64,000 bases of DNA from Halomarina oriensis (GCF_009791395.1 NZ_WSZK01000011.1:19696-83695), one strand, 5' to 3'; shown: positions 50,127-59,434, counted from the first letter of the stretch. The notes: generated from the letters alone by a model not told the origin. Numbers and translations are program-made.

Positions 50127-50864
50127 ATGGTCCGAACGGGATTCCAACTCACGACCCTTCGTGGTATCGACGAGTCACTCCTCCGGAAACTCGACCGGGT
50201 CGCCGCGACCACGTTCGACGGCGTCGAGTTCGCCGGTCTCGAAGGAATTCCTCCGGACCGAATCGCCGAGCGACTCGATACGCTCGGGCTATGCGCCATC
50301 GGCGCGCACGTCGAGGTCGACGACATCGAAGAGGCGACCGACGAGGTCATCGAGACGTACGCCCACCTCGGCTGTGACCGCCTCGTCGTGCGCACAGCCG
50401 ACGGCGTCGGAGTGGCGACCGACGATGCGGTCGACCGCACCGCCGGACGGCTCTCGGCGCTCGGCGGCCGCGTCGCGGCCGCCGACATGGGCCTGCTGTA
50501 TCACACCGGCTCGGCGGAGTTCGCCAGTCCGGCCGCGTTCGACCGGTTCGTCGACGCGCTCGACCCGGCCGTCGGACTGGAGATCGACACCGGCCAAGCA
50601 CAGCATGCGGGGGCCGATCCCGTCGCGCTGCTCCGACGGTACGCCGGCCGGACGCCGCTCGTCCACCTGACGGACAGCCGGTCGAACTCCGACCGGACGC
50701 CCCACGTCGAACTGGGTGGCGGTGAAGTGGACCTGGCGGCGTGCATCGCGACCGCCCGCGCGACCGGCGTCGAGTGGCTCATCTACGAACACGGTCGCAC
50801 CGCGGACCCCATCGCCTCGCTCGACCACAGCGACGCCGCGCTGTCCGCACTCATCGGTGCCTGA
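50127..50864 (+). CDS. Sugar phosphate isomerase/epimerase family TIM barrel
   Basis: A 245-residue TIM barrel of the xylose-isomerase-like superfamily. TFDGVEFAGLEGI is the second strand, GLLYHTG replaces the usual Glu-bearing strand, LEIDTGQAQ carries the Asp ligand, LVHLTDSR the His, and LIYEHGR the final Glu. The set is partial compared with 26363-27190, so metal binding may differ. It is first of three plus-strand genes (isomerase, small membrane protein, D-2-hydroxyacid dehydrogenase), each with its own TATA-like element. It may interconvert keto-sugars or act on inosose-type intermediates; substrate unknown. Confidence 0.82.
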   Translation: MVRTGFQLTTLRGIDESLLRKLDRVAATTFDGVEFAGLEGIPPDRIAERLDTLGLCAIGAHVEVDDIEEATDEVIETYAHLGCDRLVVRTADGVGVATDDAVDRTAGRLSALGGRVAAADMGLLYHTGSAEFASPAAFDRFVDALDPAVGLEIDTGQAQHAGADPVALLRRYAGRTPLVHLTDSRSNSDRTPHVELGGGEVDLAACIATARATGVEWLIYEHGRTADPIASLDHSDAALSALIGA

Positions 50865-50991
50865 CCCCACACTCGACCAAGGTCACCTCGCCCCTCGTGG
50901 TTCTCATCCGACCGTCGACGGGACAGTTCGCCTGTGCCCTCGTCGCTGGTGGGCGTCGCCGGTGGCTCGGCGCGCGGTCCCCGCCACCGAA

Positions 50992-50998
50992 GGTTTAC
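50992..50998 (+). promoter_or_regulatory. TATA-like box for small membrane protein
   Basis: GTTTACG centred about 27 bases before ATG 51023. Confidence 0.35.
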
Positions 50999-51022
50999 GA
51001 AGCCGACCCCACTTGTAGTCGT

Positions 51023-51256
51023 ATGCGAAACGCGTTCTGGGAGAAACTCGGCGGTCTCGTGCCACTGTTCGCCGTACTGTTCGCGATGAACGTCGTCCTC
51101 CTCGTGCTGCTGCTCATCTCGGTGCCGTTTCAGACGCGACCGGCCGCTCGGACGGTGAGCATCATCGCGTTCGGTGTCCTCTCCGTCTCGCTCGTCGGCA
51201 CGTTCGTCGTCATTCGGAAGTCGCGAGCCTACGAACGCCGCGAGCCGTCGAAGTAA
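51023..51256 (+). CDS. Small membrane protein, 77 residues
   Basis: No family recognised. Two predicted membrane helices: residues about 12-36 (LVPLFAVLFAMNVVLLVLLL) and about 46-66 (SIIAFGVLSVSLVGTFVVI), with a short basic and acidic tail (RKSRAYERREPSK) probably in the cytoplasm. Codon use is typical of the window. A TATA-like element at the leaderless distance supports ATG 51023. It precedes the D-2-hydroxyacid dehydrogenase by 84 bases. Another 77-residue two-helix protein of unrelated sequence lies at 52442-52675. Confidence 0.65.
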   Translation: MRNAFWEKLGGLVPLFAVLFAMNVVLLVLLLISVPFQTRPAARTVSIIAFGVLSVSLVGTFVVIRKSRAYERREPSK

Positions 51257-51304
51257 CTCGCCCTTGGACGCGCCGGCGAGTCGACGCTCGTCCGCTCGGG
51301 CACC

Positions 51305-51313
51305 CAACACTTA
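51305..51313 (+). promoter_or_regulatory. TATA-like box for hydroxyacid dehydrogenase
   Basis: ACACTTATC element about 30 bases before ATG 51341; leaderless start. Confidence 0.45.
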
Positions 51314-51340
51314 TCACCGGTCCCCGACCCCCGTCGAGCG

Positions 51341-52339
51341 ATGGAAACTCTCGTCACGCTCCCCGACTCGCTTCGCCGTCGACTCCTCTCGCCGGACGTC
51401 GAGCGTCGCCTCGAAGCGCTCGGGACGGTCACGTGGAACGGTAGCGACGAGCAGTTCAGGCCGGCCGACCTCCGCGAGGCGCTCGCCGGGGTCGACGTCT
51501 GCGTGACCGGGTGGGGAACCCCGCGGCTCACCGAGGCGGTCATCGCCGACGCCGATGCGCTCGAACTGATGGCGCACGTCGGCGGGAGCGTCGGCGCGCT
51601 CGCCTCACACGCGCTCTACGACCGCGACGTGACGGTCTGTAGCGCCATCGGGACGATGGCCCCGTTCGTCGCCGAGGGCGTGCTGGCACACCTGCTAGCC
51701 ACGCTTCGGGACCTGCCGGCGTTCGACCGGGACCTTCGAGCCGGGGAGTGGCCGAAAGTCCCCGACCGATCCGACTCGTTGTTCGGACGAACGGTCGGGT
51801 TCGTCGGGCTCGGTGCCGTCGGCGGGGAGCTGCTCGACCTGCTCGCACCGTTCGACGTCGAGGTGCTCGTCTACGACCCGTACGTCGGGACCGATCGACT
51901 GTCGAACCACTCGAACGCCCGCATCGCGGCCCTCGACGAGACGCTTCGTTCGGCGGACGCAGTGAGCGTCCACGCCGCGAAGACGCCCGAGACCGTCGGG
52001 CTGCTCGACGCCGAGCGGTTGGCACTGCTTCGCGACGGTACGGTGCTGGTCAACGCTGCCCGGGGGGCCGTCGTCGACGAGGACGCGCTCGTCGCGGAGC
52101 TCGAGTCCGGTCGGATCCGCGCCGCACTCGACGTGTTCGAGCGCGAGCCGCTGCCAGCGGACAGCCCGCTTCGCTCGCTGGATGCCGTCTCACTCACGCC
52201 CCACGTCGCGGGTGCGCCCGCTGAACGGCACCTCGCAGGGACGGTCGTCGCGGAGGTGGAACGGTTCGCGGCGGGCGACCCGCTCCGACACACGATCTCA
52301 CGCGAGCGCTTCGAGACGATGACCGACGACTCGCTGTGA
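51341..52339 (+). CDS. D-2-hydroxyacid dehydrogenase
   Basis: A 332-residue NAD-dependent dehydrogenase of the D-isomer-specific family. The cofactor loop is GFVGLGAVGGELLDLL (153-168), and the catalytic set is R241 (NAARGA), E269 (DVFEREPL) and H288 (LTPHVAG). It reduces a 2-oxoacid or oxidises a D-2-hydroxyacid. In this cluster it might act on sugar-derived keto acids such as glyoxylate, hydroxypyruvate or tartronate semialdehyde (inference). The N-terminal substrate domain shows no unusual insertions. Its closest family branch (GyaR, SerA, hydroxyacid dehydrogenase) cannot be told by eye. Confidence 0.9.
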   Translation: METLVTLPDSLRRRLLSPDVERRLEALGTVTWNGSDEQFRPADLREALAGVDVCVTGWGTPRLTEAVIADADALELMAHVGGSVGALASHALYDRDVTVCSAIGTMAPFVAEGVLAHLLATLRDLPAFDRDLRAGEWPKVPDRSDSLFGRTVGFVGLGAVGGELLDLLAPFDVEVLVYDPYVGTDRLSNHSNARIAALDETLRSADAVSVHAAKTPETVGLLDAERLALLRDGTVLVNAARGAVVDEDALVAELESGRIRAALDVFEREPLPADSPLRSLDAVSLTPHVAGAPAERHLAGTVVAEVERFAAGDPLRHTISRERFETMTDDSL

Positions 52340-52441
52340 GCCTTCCCGATGGGAACGACCCGTCACTTGACAGGGGTGCTGCGGGAACCGAGGGGAGAAC
52401 GGGGGCGGCGACGCGACGTCGCCGGACAGCTGGGTCGAGGG

Positions 52442-52675
52442 CTATTCGAGGAAGACGAGCAGCTTGAGGACGAGCGCCGCGAGTATCCCGATGACGATGA
52501 AGAAGATCGCCGTCGCGGCCGCGATTCCCGCCGAGGTAGCGAACCCGAGGACGCTGAGCAGGACACCAAGGAGCAGGATTCCGACCCCCAACCCCAGCAA
52601 CAGGAGGACGGCCATCGGAACCTGGAGCCGTCTGCTGAGTCGCTGCTGGTCGACCCGTTGTCGGTGGGTTGCCAT
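52442..52675 (-). CDS. Small membrane protein, 77 residues
   Basis: No family recognised. After a basic N-terminus (MATHRQRVDQQRLSRRLQV) there are two long predicted membrane helices, about 20-44 (leucine/glycine/valine rich) and about 48-75 (AGIAAATAIFFIVIGILAAL and more). The upstream frame lacks coding character, so ATG 52675 is the start. It converges on the hydroxyacid dehydrogenase and is divergent from the ABC ATPase pair. Function unknown. Confidence 0.65.
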   Translation of the reverse strand: MATHRQRVDQQRLSRRLQVPMAVLLLLGLGVGILLLGVLLSVLGFATSAGIAAATAIFFIVIGILAALVLKLLVFLE

Positions 52676-52912
52676 ACCACTCACGTCTGAGTCCAGTGTG
52701 AAAACCGTTTCGCCGCTCCGTCGCCACGCCACTGATCGACCGATCCGCCGTCGACGATGTCGGACCGGGTCCGACCCAAAGCTATACGGTCGTGTGCGAC
52801 CCTTTCTCACCAGACTCGACATGCGACGTGTTATCAGTCAGTGCTGTCGTTCGAACGGCGCAGCGACCACGGTCTCGTCACGGAGTCGTTCTGACCGGCT
52901 CGGGAGGAAGCC

Positions 52913-54055
52913 ATGGCGGTAGACGATAGTTCGACGGACCCGGACGGGGGGTCCGAGTCCGAGTCGAGCGCATCCGGCCCGTCGCGCTCGCCGAGCGACT
53001 CCGTCTCAGCGGTGGCCCGCTCGGTCGCCGACCCCATCCTCGAGATTCGCGACACGACAGTGGCGTTCAACATGGACCGTGGCGAGTCGCGGGTCCTTGA
53101 CGACGTCACGCTCGACATCGAGCGCAAGGAGATCATCGGTATCGTCGGGGAGAGCGGGTCTGGAAAGTCGATGTTCGCCTCCGCACTGTTGGACGCCGTC
53201 GTCGAACCGGGTGTACTCACCGGCGACATCACCTACCATCCGACGCCCGACGAGTCGATCGACCTGCTGAACCTCTCGAAGCGCGAGCTTCGGGACCTCC
53301 GGTGGGAGGAGATCTCGATGGTGTTCCAGGGGGCGATGAGTTCGTGGAACCCGACGATGACTATCCGTGGGCACTTCGAGGAGACGCTCGACGCCCACGA
53401 CGCCGACTACGTGGCTGGGATGGAGCGTGCCCACGAACTGCTATCGGACCTGTATCTCGACCCCGAGCGCGTCCTCTCGTCGTACCCACACGAACTCTCT
53501 GGGGGAATGAAACAGCGTGCACTCATCGCGCTGTCGATGGTCCTCGAACCGCGCGTGCTCGTGATGGACGAACCGACCGCGGCGCTCGACCTGCTGATGC
53601 AGCGGTCCATTCTGAAGCTGCTGAAGGAGGTCCAGTCGAAATACGAGATCACGATGGTGTTCATCACCCACGACCTCCCGCTGGTCGCCGAACTCGCCGA
53701 CAGACTGGCCGTGATGTACGCGTTCCAGTTCGCGGAGGTCGGGCCAACGGAGACCATCCTCCGGGACGCGGCTCATCCGTACACCCGGTCGTTGCTCAAC
53801 GCGACACCGAACCTCGACGCGGACGTCGACGAGATGAAACCGATTCCAGGGTCGAGTCCGGACCCGGTCAATGCCCCGGTGGGCTGTTCGTACCATCCCC
53901 GCTGTCCGCTGGCGACCGAGCAGTGTGTCGAGCAGGACCCGCCGTTTTTCGACGCCGGCCCGAACCACCAGACTGCCTGCTTTCACTGGGAGGAGGCCGC
54001 CGAGGAGATCCCGTTCAGTCTCCCCGAACAGACCGACCGTGAGGCGTCCCGATGA
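52913..54055 (+). CDS. Opp/Dpp-type ABC transporter ATP-binding protein (DppD-like)
   Basis: A 380-residue ATPase. The first 40 residues are a serine/aspartate-rich tail. Walker A is GESGSGKS (79-86), the signature is ELSGGMKQR (about 197-205), Walker B VLVMDEPTAALD, and the switch histidine is in FITHDLPLVAE. The C-terminal oligopeptide-permease domain has the cysteine cluster CSYHPRCPLATEQC and a fourth Cys (TACFHW), which in relatives can hold an iron-sulfur site. It powers import of peptides or, in carbohydrate loci, oligosaccharides. Its stop overlaps the start of the second ATPase (ATGA at 54052-54055). The matching permease is probably the fused one at 61390-63645; no binding protein is in the window. 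Confidence 0.92.
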   Translation: MAVDDSSTDPDGGSESESSASGPSRSPSDSVSAVARSVADPILEIRDTTVAFNMDRGESRVLDDVTLDIERKEIIGIVGESGSGKSMFASALLDAVVEPGVLTGDITYHPTPDESIDLLNLSKRELRDLRWEEISMVFQGAMSSWNPTMTIRGHFEETLDAHDADYVAGMERAHELLSDLYLDPERVLSSYPHELSGGMKQRALIALSMVLEPRVLVMDEPTAALDLLMQRSILKLLKEVQSKYEITMVFITHDLPLVAELADRLAVMYAFQFAEVGPTETILRDAAHPYTRSLLNATPNLDADVDEMKPIPGSSPDPVNAPVGCSYHPRCPLATEQCVEQDPPFFDAGPNHQTACFHWEEAAEEIPFSLPEQTDREASR

Positions 54056-55407
54056 GCGGCTCCGACGAGGCCGTCCTCTCATTGGAGGACGTCGAGGTTC
54101 ATTTCGAGAGCAACGGCGGCGGGCTGTTCGGGCTGTTCAGCGAGGCGGAGACGGTCCGGGCTGTCGACGGCGTCTCGCTCGACATCTCCTCGAACCAGGT
54201 CGTCGCGCTCGTCGGCGAATCGGGCTGTGGGAAGACCACGCTCGGGAAGACCGCCATCGGCCTCCAGGAGCCGACCGGCGGGTCGGTGAAGTACCGCGGC
54301 CAGGACATCCGGGAGGCCAGAGAGGGGCGCGGGGATGTGACGATTCCATACGACGAGATCCGCCGTGCCCTCCAGATCATCCACCAGGACCCCGGCTCGT
54401 CGCTGAACCCGAACACCAAGGTGATGGCCGTCCTCGAAACGCCGTTGAAGCGCTGGCAGACGGACCTCTCGCGTGAGGATCGTCGGGCACGTATTCTCGG
54501 CATGCTCGAACGCGTCGGTATGTCGCCGCCCCAGGACTACGCGGGACGGTACCCCCACCAGCTGAGCGGCGGCGAGAAACAGCGCGTCGCGCTCGTTCGA
54601 GCTCTCCTGATGAACCCGGACGTCATCCTCGCCGACGAGGCCATCAGCGCACTGGACGTCTCACTGCGCATCGAGATGATGGACCTCTTCCTCGAACTGC
54701 AAGACGAGTTCGGAACCTCGTTTCTCGCCATCTCACACGACCTCTCGAACGCCAACTACCTCGCCGAGAAGGCCGACGGGCTCATCGGGGTGATGTATCT
54801 CGGTAAGCTCGTTGAGATCGGCCCCGCCAAGCGCATCATCCACGACCCGAAACACCCGTATACGAAGGCGTTACGCTGGGCGACCCCCGACCTGCATCCC
54901 GAGGAGGCGGCGACCGAGATGCCGATGCGGAAGATCGACATTCCGGACCCGAAGAACCCGCCGTCGGGTTGTCGGTTCCACACCCGCTGTCCCGAGGTCA
55001 TCGCTCCCGACGATGTCGACATCGCACAGGAGACGTTCATCGAGGTGATGACCTACCGTGAACAGCTCGCCGATGGGGAGATCGACCCAGAGGAGGTGTG
55101 GGCAGAGGTCGACCCCGAGGCGGGAACCGAGGCGTTCGTCGCCCACCTGTTCGACGCCCTGTTTGAGACGTCGCTGTCGGGAGCGAACCGAGCGACGGTC
55201 CGCGAGTCGTTCGAGGCGCTCGCCGAGGAGGACCACGACCACGCCCGCGCGGTGTTGCGCGAGCGCTTCGAGAGCGTCTGCGAAACGACTATTCCCGAAC
55301 CGCGGGAGACAGCCGACGACCACCCGGTCGCCTGCCATCTATACGACGAGGGCGCGGCGTTCGACGCGCCGGACCGAACGGCGGGCGACGCGGCCGCGGA
55401 CGACTGA
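54052..55407 (+). CDS. Opp/Dpp-type ABC transporter ATP-binding protein (DppF-like)
   Basis: A 451-residue ATPase, longer than the usual 320-340. Walker A is GESGCGKT (55-62), the signature is QLSGGEKQR, Walker B VILADEAISALD (Glu-Ala instead of the common Glu-Pro), and the switch histidine SHDLSNAN. The C-terminal cysteine region is split: CRFHTRCPEV is followed by about 90 acidic residues (YREQLADGEIDPEEVW and on) before the last cysteines (ESVCETTIPE, VACHLYDEG). It pairs with the preceding ATPase through a four-base overlap. Substrate is inferred as oligosaccharides from gene context only. Confidence 0.92.
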   Translation: MSGSDEAVLSLEDVEVHFESNGGGLFGLFSEAETVRAVDGVSLDISSNQVVALVGESGCGKTTLGKTAIGLQEPTGGSVKYRGQDIREAREGRGDVTIPYDEIRRALQIIHQDPGSSLNPNTKVMAVLETPLKRWQTDLSREDRRARILGMLERVGMSPPQDYAGRYPHQLSGGEKQRVALVRALLMNPDVILADEAISALDVSLRIEMMDLFLELQDEFGTSFLAISHDLSNANYLAEKADGLIGVMYLGKLVEIGPAKRIIHDPKHPYTKALRWATPDLHPEEAATEMPMRKIDIPDPKNPPSGCRFHTRCPEVIAPDDVDIAQETFIEVMTYREQLADGEIDPEEVWAEVDPEAGTEAFVAHLFDALFETSLSGANRATVRESFEALAEEDHDHARAVLRERFESVCETTIPEPRETADDHPVACHLYDEGAAFDAPDRTAGDAAADD

Positions 55408-55428
55408 ATCCGATTCTTCGACTTGCCT

Positions 55429-56370
55429 TCATTCCCGGCGGTCGTCAAGTGTCTCGGCGACCGCCATCGCGTGCCGGCCATCCGCGAGCGTCGGTGAAAA
55501 CGCTCGCTCGCCGCGAACGGCGGCGAGGAACGCCCGTGTCTCAGCGAGCGCGCCCGACCGGACGAACGTGGGGAGCCGGGTCGCCGGCTCCCACGACGCG
55601 ACGGGTTCGCCGCCGTCACGGATTCGGAGTCGGTCGTTCAGCGTGTCCGCCCGAACGGCGTACCTCGGCCCGACGAACTCGTAGGTCTCCACGTCGCACC
55701 CGGCGTCCGGGGCGAGGACGAACGAGGCCGTTCCACCGGCTTCGAACGCGGCGGTGCCGGCGCACGGCGACCCCGCGGTGTGGTCGGGAGACGTCGTCCG
55801 TGACATCGTCTCGACCCGGCCCATCACGGAGCTGACGGCGTCGACGGCGTGGATGCCGGTGTGGGTGAGGAACTCGGAGTCCGGTCGGTCGTGGCGGTAA
55901 AGTCGAGCGACCGCGTGCTGCGGCGGTCGATGCCCAGCGTTCTCCTCAATCCACTCGCGTGCGCGACGGACCGCCGGGTGGAATCGACGGTTGAACGACA
56001 TCATGTGCGCCACGTCGTGCCGCTCGGCCGCGTCGCGGAGTCGAGTCGCTTCCTCGACGGTCTCCCCCGGTGGTTTCTCGACCAGTAGCGGGAGGCCTCG
56101 TGGGAGAAGGTCGGCGACGAGGGACGTCGTGACGGCTGGCGGGGTGACGACGACGAGCGCGTCGAGTGCCGTTCCGGCGAGCAGGTCGTCGATGTCGTCG
56201 GTCGACGAGGCGAAGCCGTACTCGGCGGCGTATCGGCGGGCCGCCTCTCGGTCGCGGTCACAGACCGCGACGAGGTCGGCCCCGCTCGGTTCGCTAGCGA
56301 GCCGTTGCAGTGCGGGGCCGTGGTGTCGACGGGAGTGTGCGCCCGCGCCGACGACGGCGACTCGAAGCAT
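55429..56370 (-). CDS. Gfo/Idh/MocA family oxidoreductase
   Basis: A 313-residue oxidoreductase. VAVVGAGAHSRRHHGPAL is the N-terminal cofactor loop; the catalytic motif is intact in LLVEKPPGETVEEA. FNRRFHPAVRRAREW and EFLTHTGIHAVDAV follow the family pattern, with histidines at the substrate site. Slightly short for the family (usual 330-390), lacking some C-terminal loops. ATG 56370 begins the first strand directly; the upstream frame belongs to antisense. It converges on the second ATPase with 21 bases between stops and is divergent from the SDR at 56459. Substrate unknown. Confidence 0.88.
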   Translation of the reverse strand: MLRVAVVGAGAHSRRHHGPALQRLASEPSGADLVAVCDRDREAARRYAAEYGFASSTDDIDDLLAGTALDALVVVTPPAVTTSLVADLLPRGLPLLVEKPPGETVEEATRLRDAAERHDVAHMMSFNRRFHPAVRRAREWIEENAGHRPPQHAVARLYRHDRPDSEFLTHTGIHAVDAVSSVMGRVETMSRTTSPDHTAGSPCAGTAAFEAGGTASFVLAPDAGCDVETYEFVGPRYAVRADTLNDRLRIRDGGEPVASWEPATRLPTFVRSGALAETRAFLAAVRGERAFSPTLADGRHAMAVAETLDDRRE

Positions 56371-56425
56371 ACCGACACGCTCGGCGGCAGGGAGCATCGG
56401 CGTTTCGGCCGCCCCGTCGGTAACA

Positions 56426-56433
56426 CATTTATT
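56426..56433 (+). promoter_or_regulatory. TATA-like box deciding an SDR start
   Basis: CATTTATT is 26-33 bases before ATG 56459 but directly adjoins ATG 56435, so it supports 56459 as the true start. Confidence 0.5.
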
Positions 56434-56458
56434 GATGGCCGACGCAGCTATCGACGCA

Positions 56459-57250
56459 ATGGACCTCGAACTTGAGGGCAACGTGGCCCTCGTGACGGCA
56501 TCGAGCAGCGGCATCGGCAAAGGGGCGGCGACGGCGCTCGCGCGCGACGGCTGCAACGTCGTCATCAACGGTCGAGACGAAGCGAAACTGGAGGCGGCCG
56601 CCGAAGAGATCCGGGCGACGACCGACGCCGAGGTCGTTGCCCTCGCCGGTGACCTCGCCGAGGAGGGCGTCCCCCAGGCGCTGGTTGAGGAGACCGTCGA
56701 CCGGTTCGGCCGACTGGACCACCTCGTGACCAACGCGGGGGGACCGCCACACGGCTGGTTTCGCGACACCGACGACGAGGACTGGTACCACGCCTTCGAC
56801 CTGCTCGTGATGAGCACGGTTCGGCTGGTCCGGGCGGCCGACGACCACCTTCGGGCGGACGGCGGGGGCTCCATCGTCAACGTCACCTCTATCACGGTCA
56901 AGGAGGCGCTCGACTCCCTGGTCCTCTCGAACGCCGTTCGGATGGCGGTCGTCGGTCTCGAGAAGACCCTCTCGAAGGAGTTCGCCCCCGATGTTCGGGT
57001 CAACGCCGTCCTCCCCGGCACTATCGAGACCGAGCGCGTCACCGAGGCCATCGAACACGGTATCGCGGAGGGGACGTTCGAGAGCTACGAGGAGGGTGTC
57101 GCCGAGCGCGTCGAGGAGACGCCGCTGAACCGGATGGGCGACCCTATCGAGCTCGGTGAACTCGTCGCGTACCTCTCGTCGCCCCGGGCGTCGTACGTCA
57201 ACGGGGCCTCGGTCGTCGTCGACGGCGGGGCCTCCGCGTCGAACCTCTGA
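56459..57250 (+). CDS. SDR family protein with SNxxR in place of YxxxK
   Basis: A 263-residue short-chain dehydrogenase-like protein. The cofactor loop is TASSSGIG (13-20) and NAGG is at 92-95. The catalytic Ser is S144 (VTSITV), but the tyrosine and lysine are replaced: S157-N-A-V-R161 in LVLSNAVRMAV. This SNxxR form occurs in a recognised group of 3-oxoacyl-reductase-like SDRs; whether they keep reductase activity is uncertain. The rest (VLPGTIETERV, DGGASASNL) is normal. The start at ATG 56459 follows promoter spacing; ATG 56435 would add eight residues. Located between a Gfo/Idh and the broken lyase; substrate unknown. Confidence 0.85.
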   Translation: MDLELEGNVALVTASSSGIGKGAATALARDGCNVVINGRDEAKLEAAAEEIRATTDAEVVALAGDLAEEGVPQALVEETVDRFGRLDHLVTNAGGPPHGWFRDTDDEDWYHAFDLLVMSTVRLVRAADDHLRADGGGSIVNVTSITVKEALDSLVLSNAVRMAVVGLEKTLSKEFAPDVRVNAVLPGTIETERVTEAIEHGIAEGTFESYEEGVAERVEETPLNRMGDPIELGELVAYLSSPRASYVNGASVVVDGGASASNL

Positions 57251-57361
57251 ACCGGTCGGGTCGTTGACGTCACCGACGGCCGAACGCGCCCGAATGACGA
57301 GACGCTCCCGCCCTCGGCTCCTCGCGCGCAGTCAGCACCGGAGGTCCCGCCGGCGTCGCGT

Positions 57362-59328
57362 TCACTCCACGGGTCGGACGAGGAGTTCGACCCGCCGATC
57401 CGAGCCGTCGGTCTCGGCCGCACCGACGCGCGCTCGCCACACATCCGGTCGCTCGTCGGGGAACGCGTCGCGATACGACATGTCGACCGCGTCGGCGAGG
57501 TGTTCGACTGCCGTGACCTCGCCATCGGTTTCGATGCACAGCGCGCCACGTTCCCCGGTGACGAGCAGGTCGCCGCCGTCGTCGGTGATCGGGTGATAGG
57601 AGACGACGACGGATTCGAGGTCACCGCCGTCCTCACGGAAAGCGGCCTCGTCGGTGATAGTGACGGTGCCAGCGGCCCGGTCGAGCGCGACGGTTCGCCG
57701 AAGCGCGTCGAGGCCCGCCTCGTCGGGATAGCTGGCCGTGAGGTCGAACGCGATGGATGCCCGGTCGGCGGGGCCGTCACCGAACGCCGTCCGGTCGAGG
57801 GCCCGCGCGGCGTGCTCGCGGCCGACGGCCTGCTCGTGGCCGTTCACGACCGGGACGGAGTGGCCAAGCGACCGAGCTGTGAGGAAGTCGTAGCGGCCGT
57901 TACCGCCGTACTCCCGGCTGTAGCTCGGCGCGCGAGGTCGGCGAGCAGCGACTCGTCGCGGTGGCTCACGACGAAACTCCCACAGTCGTTGTGGTTGTGG
58001 GGTTCGCCGTTGTGGCCGCCTTTCGTCGCCACGACCAGCCCGTCGGGGTCGGCCGGGTCGGCGCGGGCGACCCACCAGTCGTTACCGCTGAAGAACGCCG
58101 TCGCTGGCGGTGCGTACCGTTCGCCGGTCGCTTCGGTTCTGATGACGTCGTCAACGCTCGCCGCCCGAACCAGCGACGGTACGTCGACCGGCGGGAAGTT
58201 GTGCAGGTCACCGGCTGGAGTCTCGTCGGTGAGCACGCGCCACCCGTGAGCGACCACGGCCGGGTCGTCGAACCACTCGCCCAGCCGGAAGAACGTCGAC
58301 GGTCGGGGGGCATAGCGCTCCAACGAGTCGTTGAATGGGGGGTAGCGGCCGGGACGGAACCCCACACGGTGTGGGAACCGCGCGATGGCACGGACGACCG
58401 GCGGCTCGAACAGCGAGTACCGACCCTCGGTCCGCGCGTCGAGATGGGCGGCGAGCTCGGCGTAGTAGCGCATCCCGTAGTCCCAGTACATCACGCCCTC
58501 GGGGGTCGACCCGTCGGCATCGAAACAGTCGAGATAGCCGCCGAGGCTGTGGACCGCCTTCGTGACGATGCGCCCGAGGCGGTCGGTGTCGTCTTCGAGT
58601 ACGGAGAGCGCGGTAACGGCGGTTCGACTACTGCAGACCGCGTTCCAGTTGCTCGCCTCGTGCAGCCACCAGAAGTCGTCGCGCGCCTCGTACGGTTTGA
58701 AGAGCCGCACGTCGATTTCCTCGCGGAGCCGGTCACGGACGCCGGCTGGAAGGCGGTCGCCGAGCAGGTGGTCGACCTCCGCGAGTTCGTGGGCCGTCCA
58801 GACGGTGTAGTGGGTGACGTTGCGGTCGGTCGGCGCGACGGTCCGGGCCGGCCGTGGCAGGCCGTCGACGCTCGCGGCGGCCTCGACCTGCCGGGGGTTG
58901 AGCCACGAGGTCTGCTCGCAGAGTGCCCAGACGTGCTCGACGAGGGTGTCGAGCGACCGGCCGTCGCGGTCGAGACACTCGGCCAGCGCCAACACTGTCG
59001 CTCCGCGTCGCTGTCGACGGAGCGTCTCGTAGTACGACCGGGACTTCCGCCCGTGCTCGGCGACGTCCTGGAACTGTCGGGCGCTCACGCGTGGAACCGG
59101 CTCTTCGCGATAGGCCGTGGCTTCCGTTCGGAGCCGCCCGACGACCGACGCGAGCGTGTCGTCGCCGCGAATGGACGCCCACACCTCGGCGTCGTCGTAC
59201 GTCGGAAGCGGCGTGATTCCCTCGGATGCACCGAGCGCCGTCGTCAGTTCCTCGACCGACCACTCGCTGGGCGGGTACGTGTGGGACGGACCGTCGTCGT
59301 CCCCGTCGGTTCCATCACTCACGGGCAT
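57362..59328 (-). pseudogene. Heparinase II/III-like lyase with single-base frameshift
   Basis: A third cytoplasmic lyase paralogue. From the start at 59328 the frame encodes the alpha/alpha-toroid (ASNWNAVCSSRTAVTALSVL, CFDADGSTPEGVMYWDYGM) and the signature KGGHNGEPHNHNDCGSFV, then loses frame at about 57933. Restoring one C there (TAGCTCGGCGCGCCGAG in place of TAGCTCGGCGCGCGAG on the plus strand) rejoins SYSREYGGNGRYDFLTARS and the beta-sandwich to the stop at 57362. Both halves otherwise keep good codon bias, so the lesion is recent or a sequencing error in a GC-rich run. If real, the protein lacks its C-terminal beta-sandwich. Confidence 0.85.
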
Positions 59329-59434
59329 CCCCGGACCGACGGACAGGAGCGTGATAAACCTTCCCAGGGGCCGGGGTGGTTACGCCCACTGGCCCCAGTA
59401 ACCTACTTGCCGGCCGCGTTTGAACGTCCGTCTG

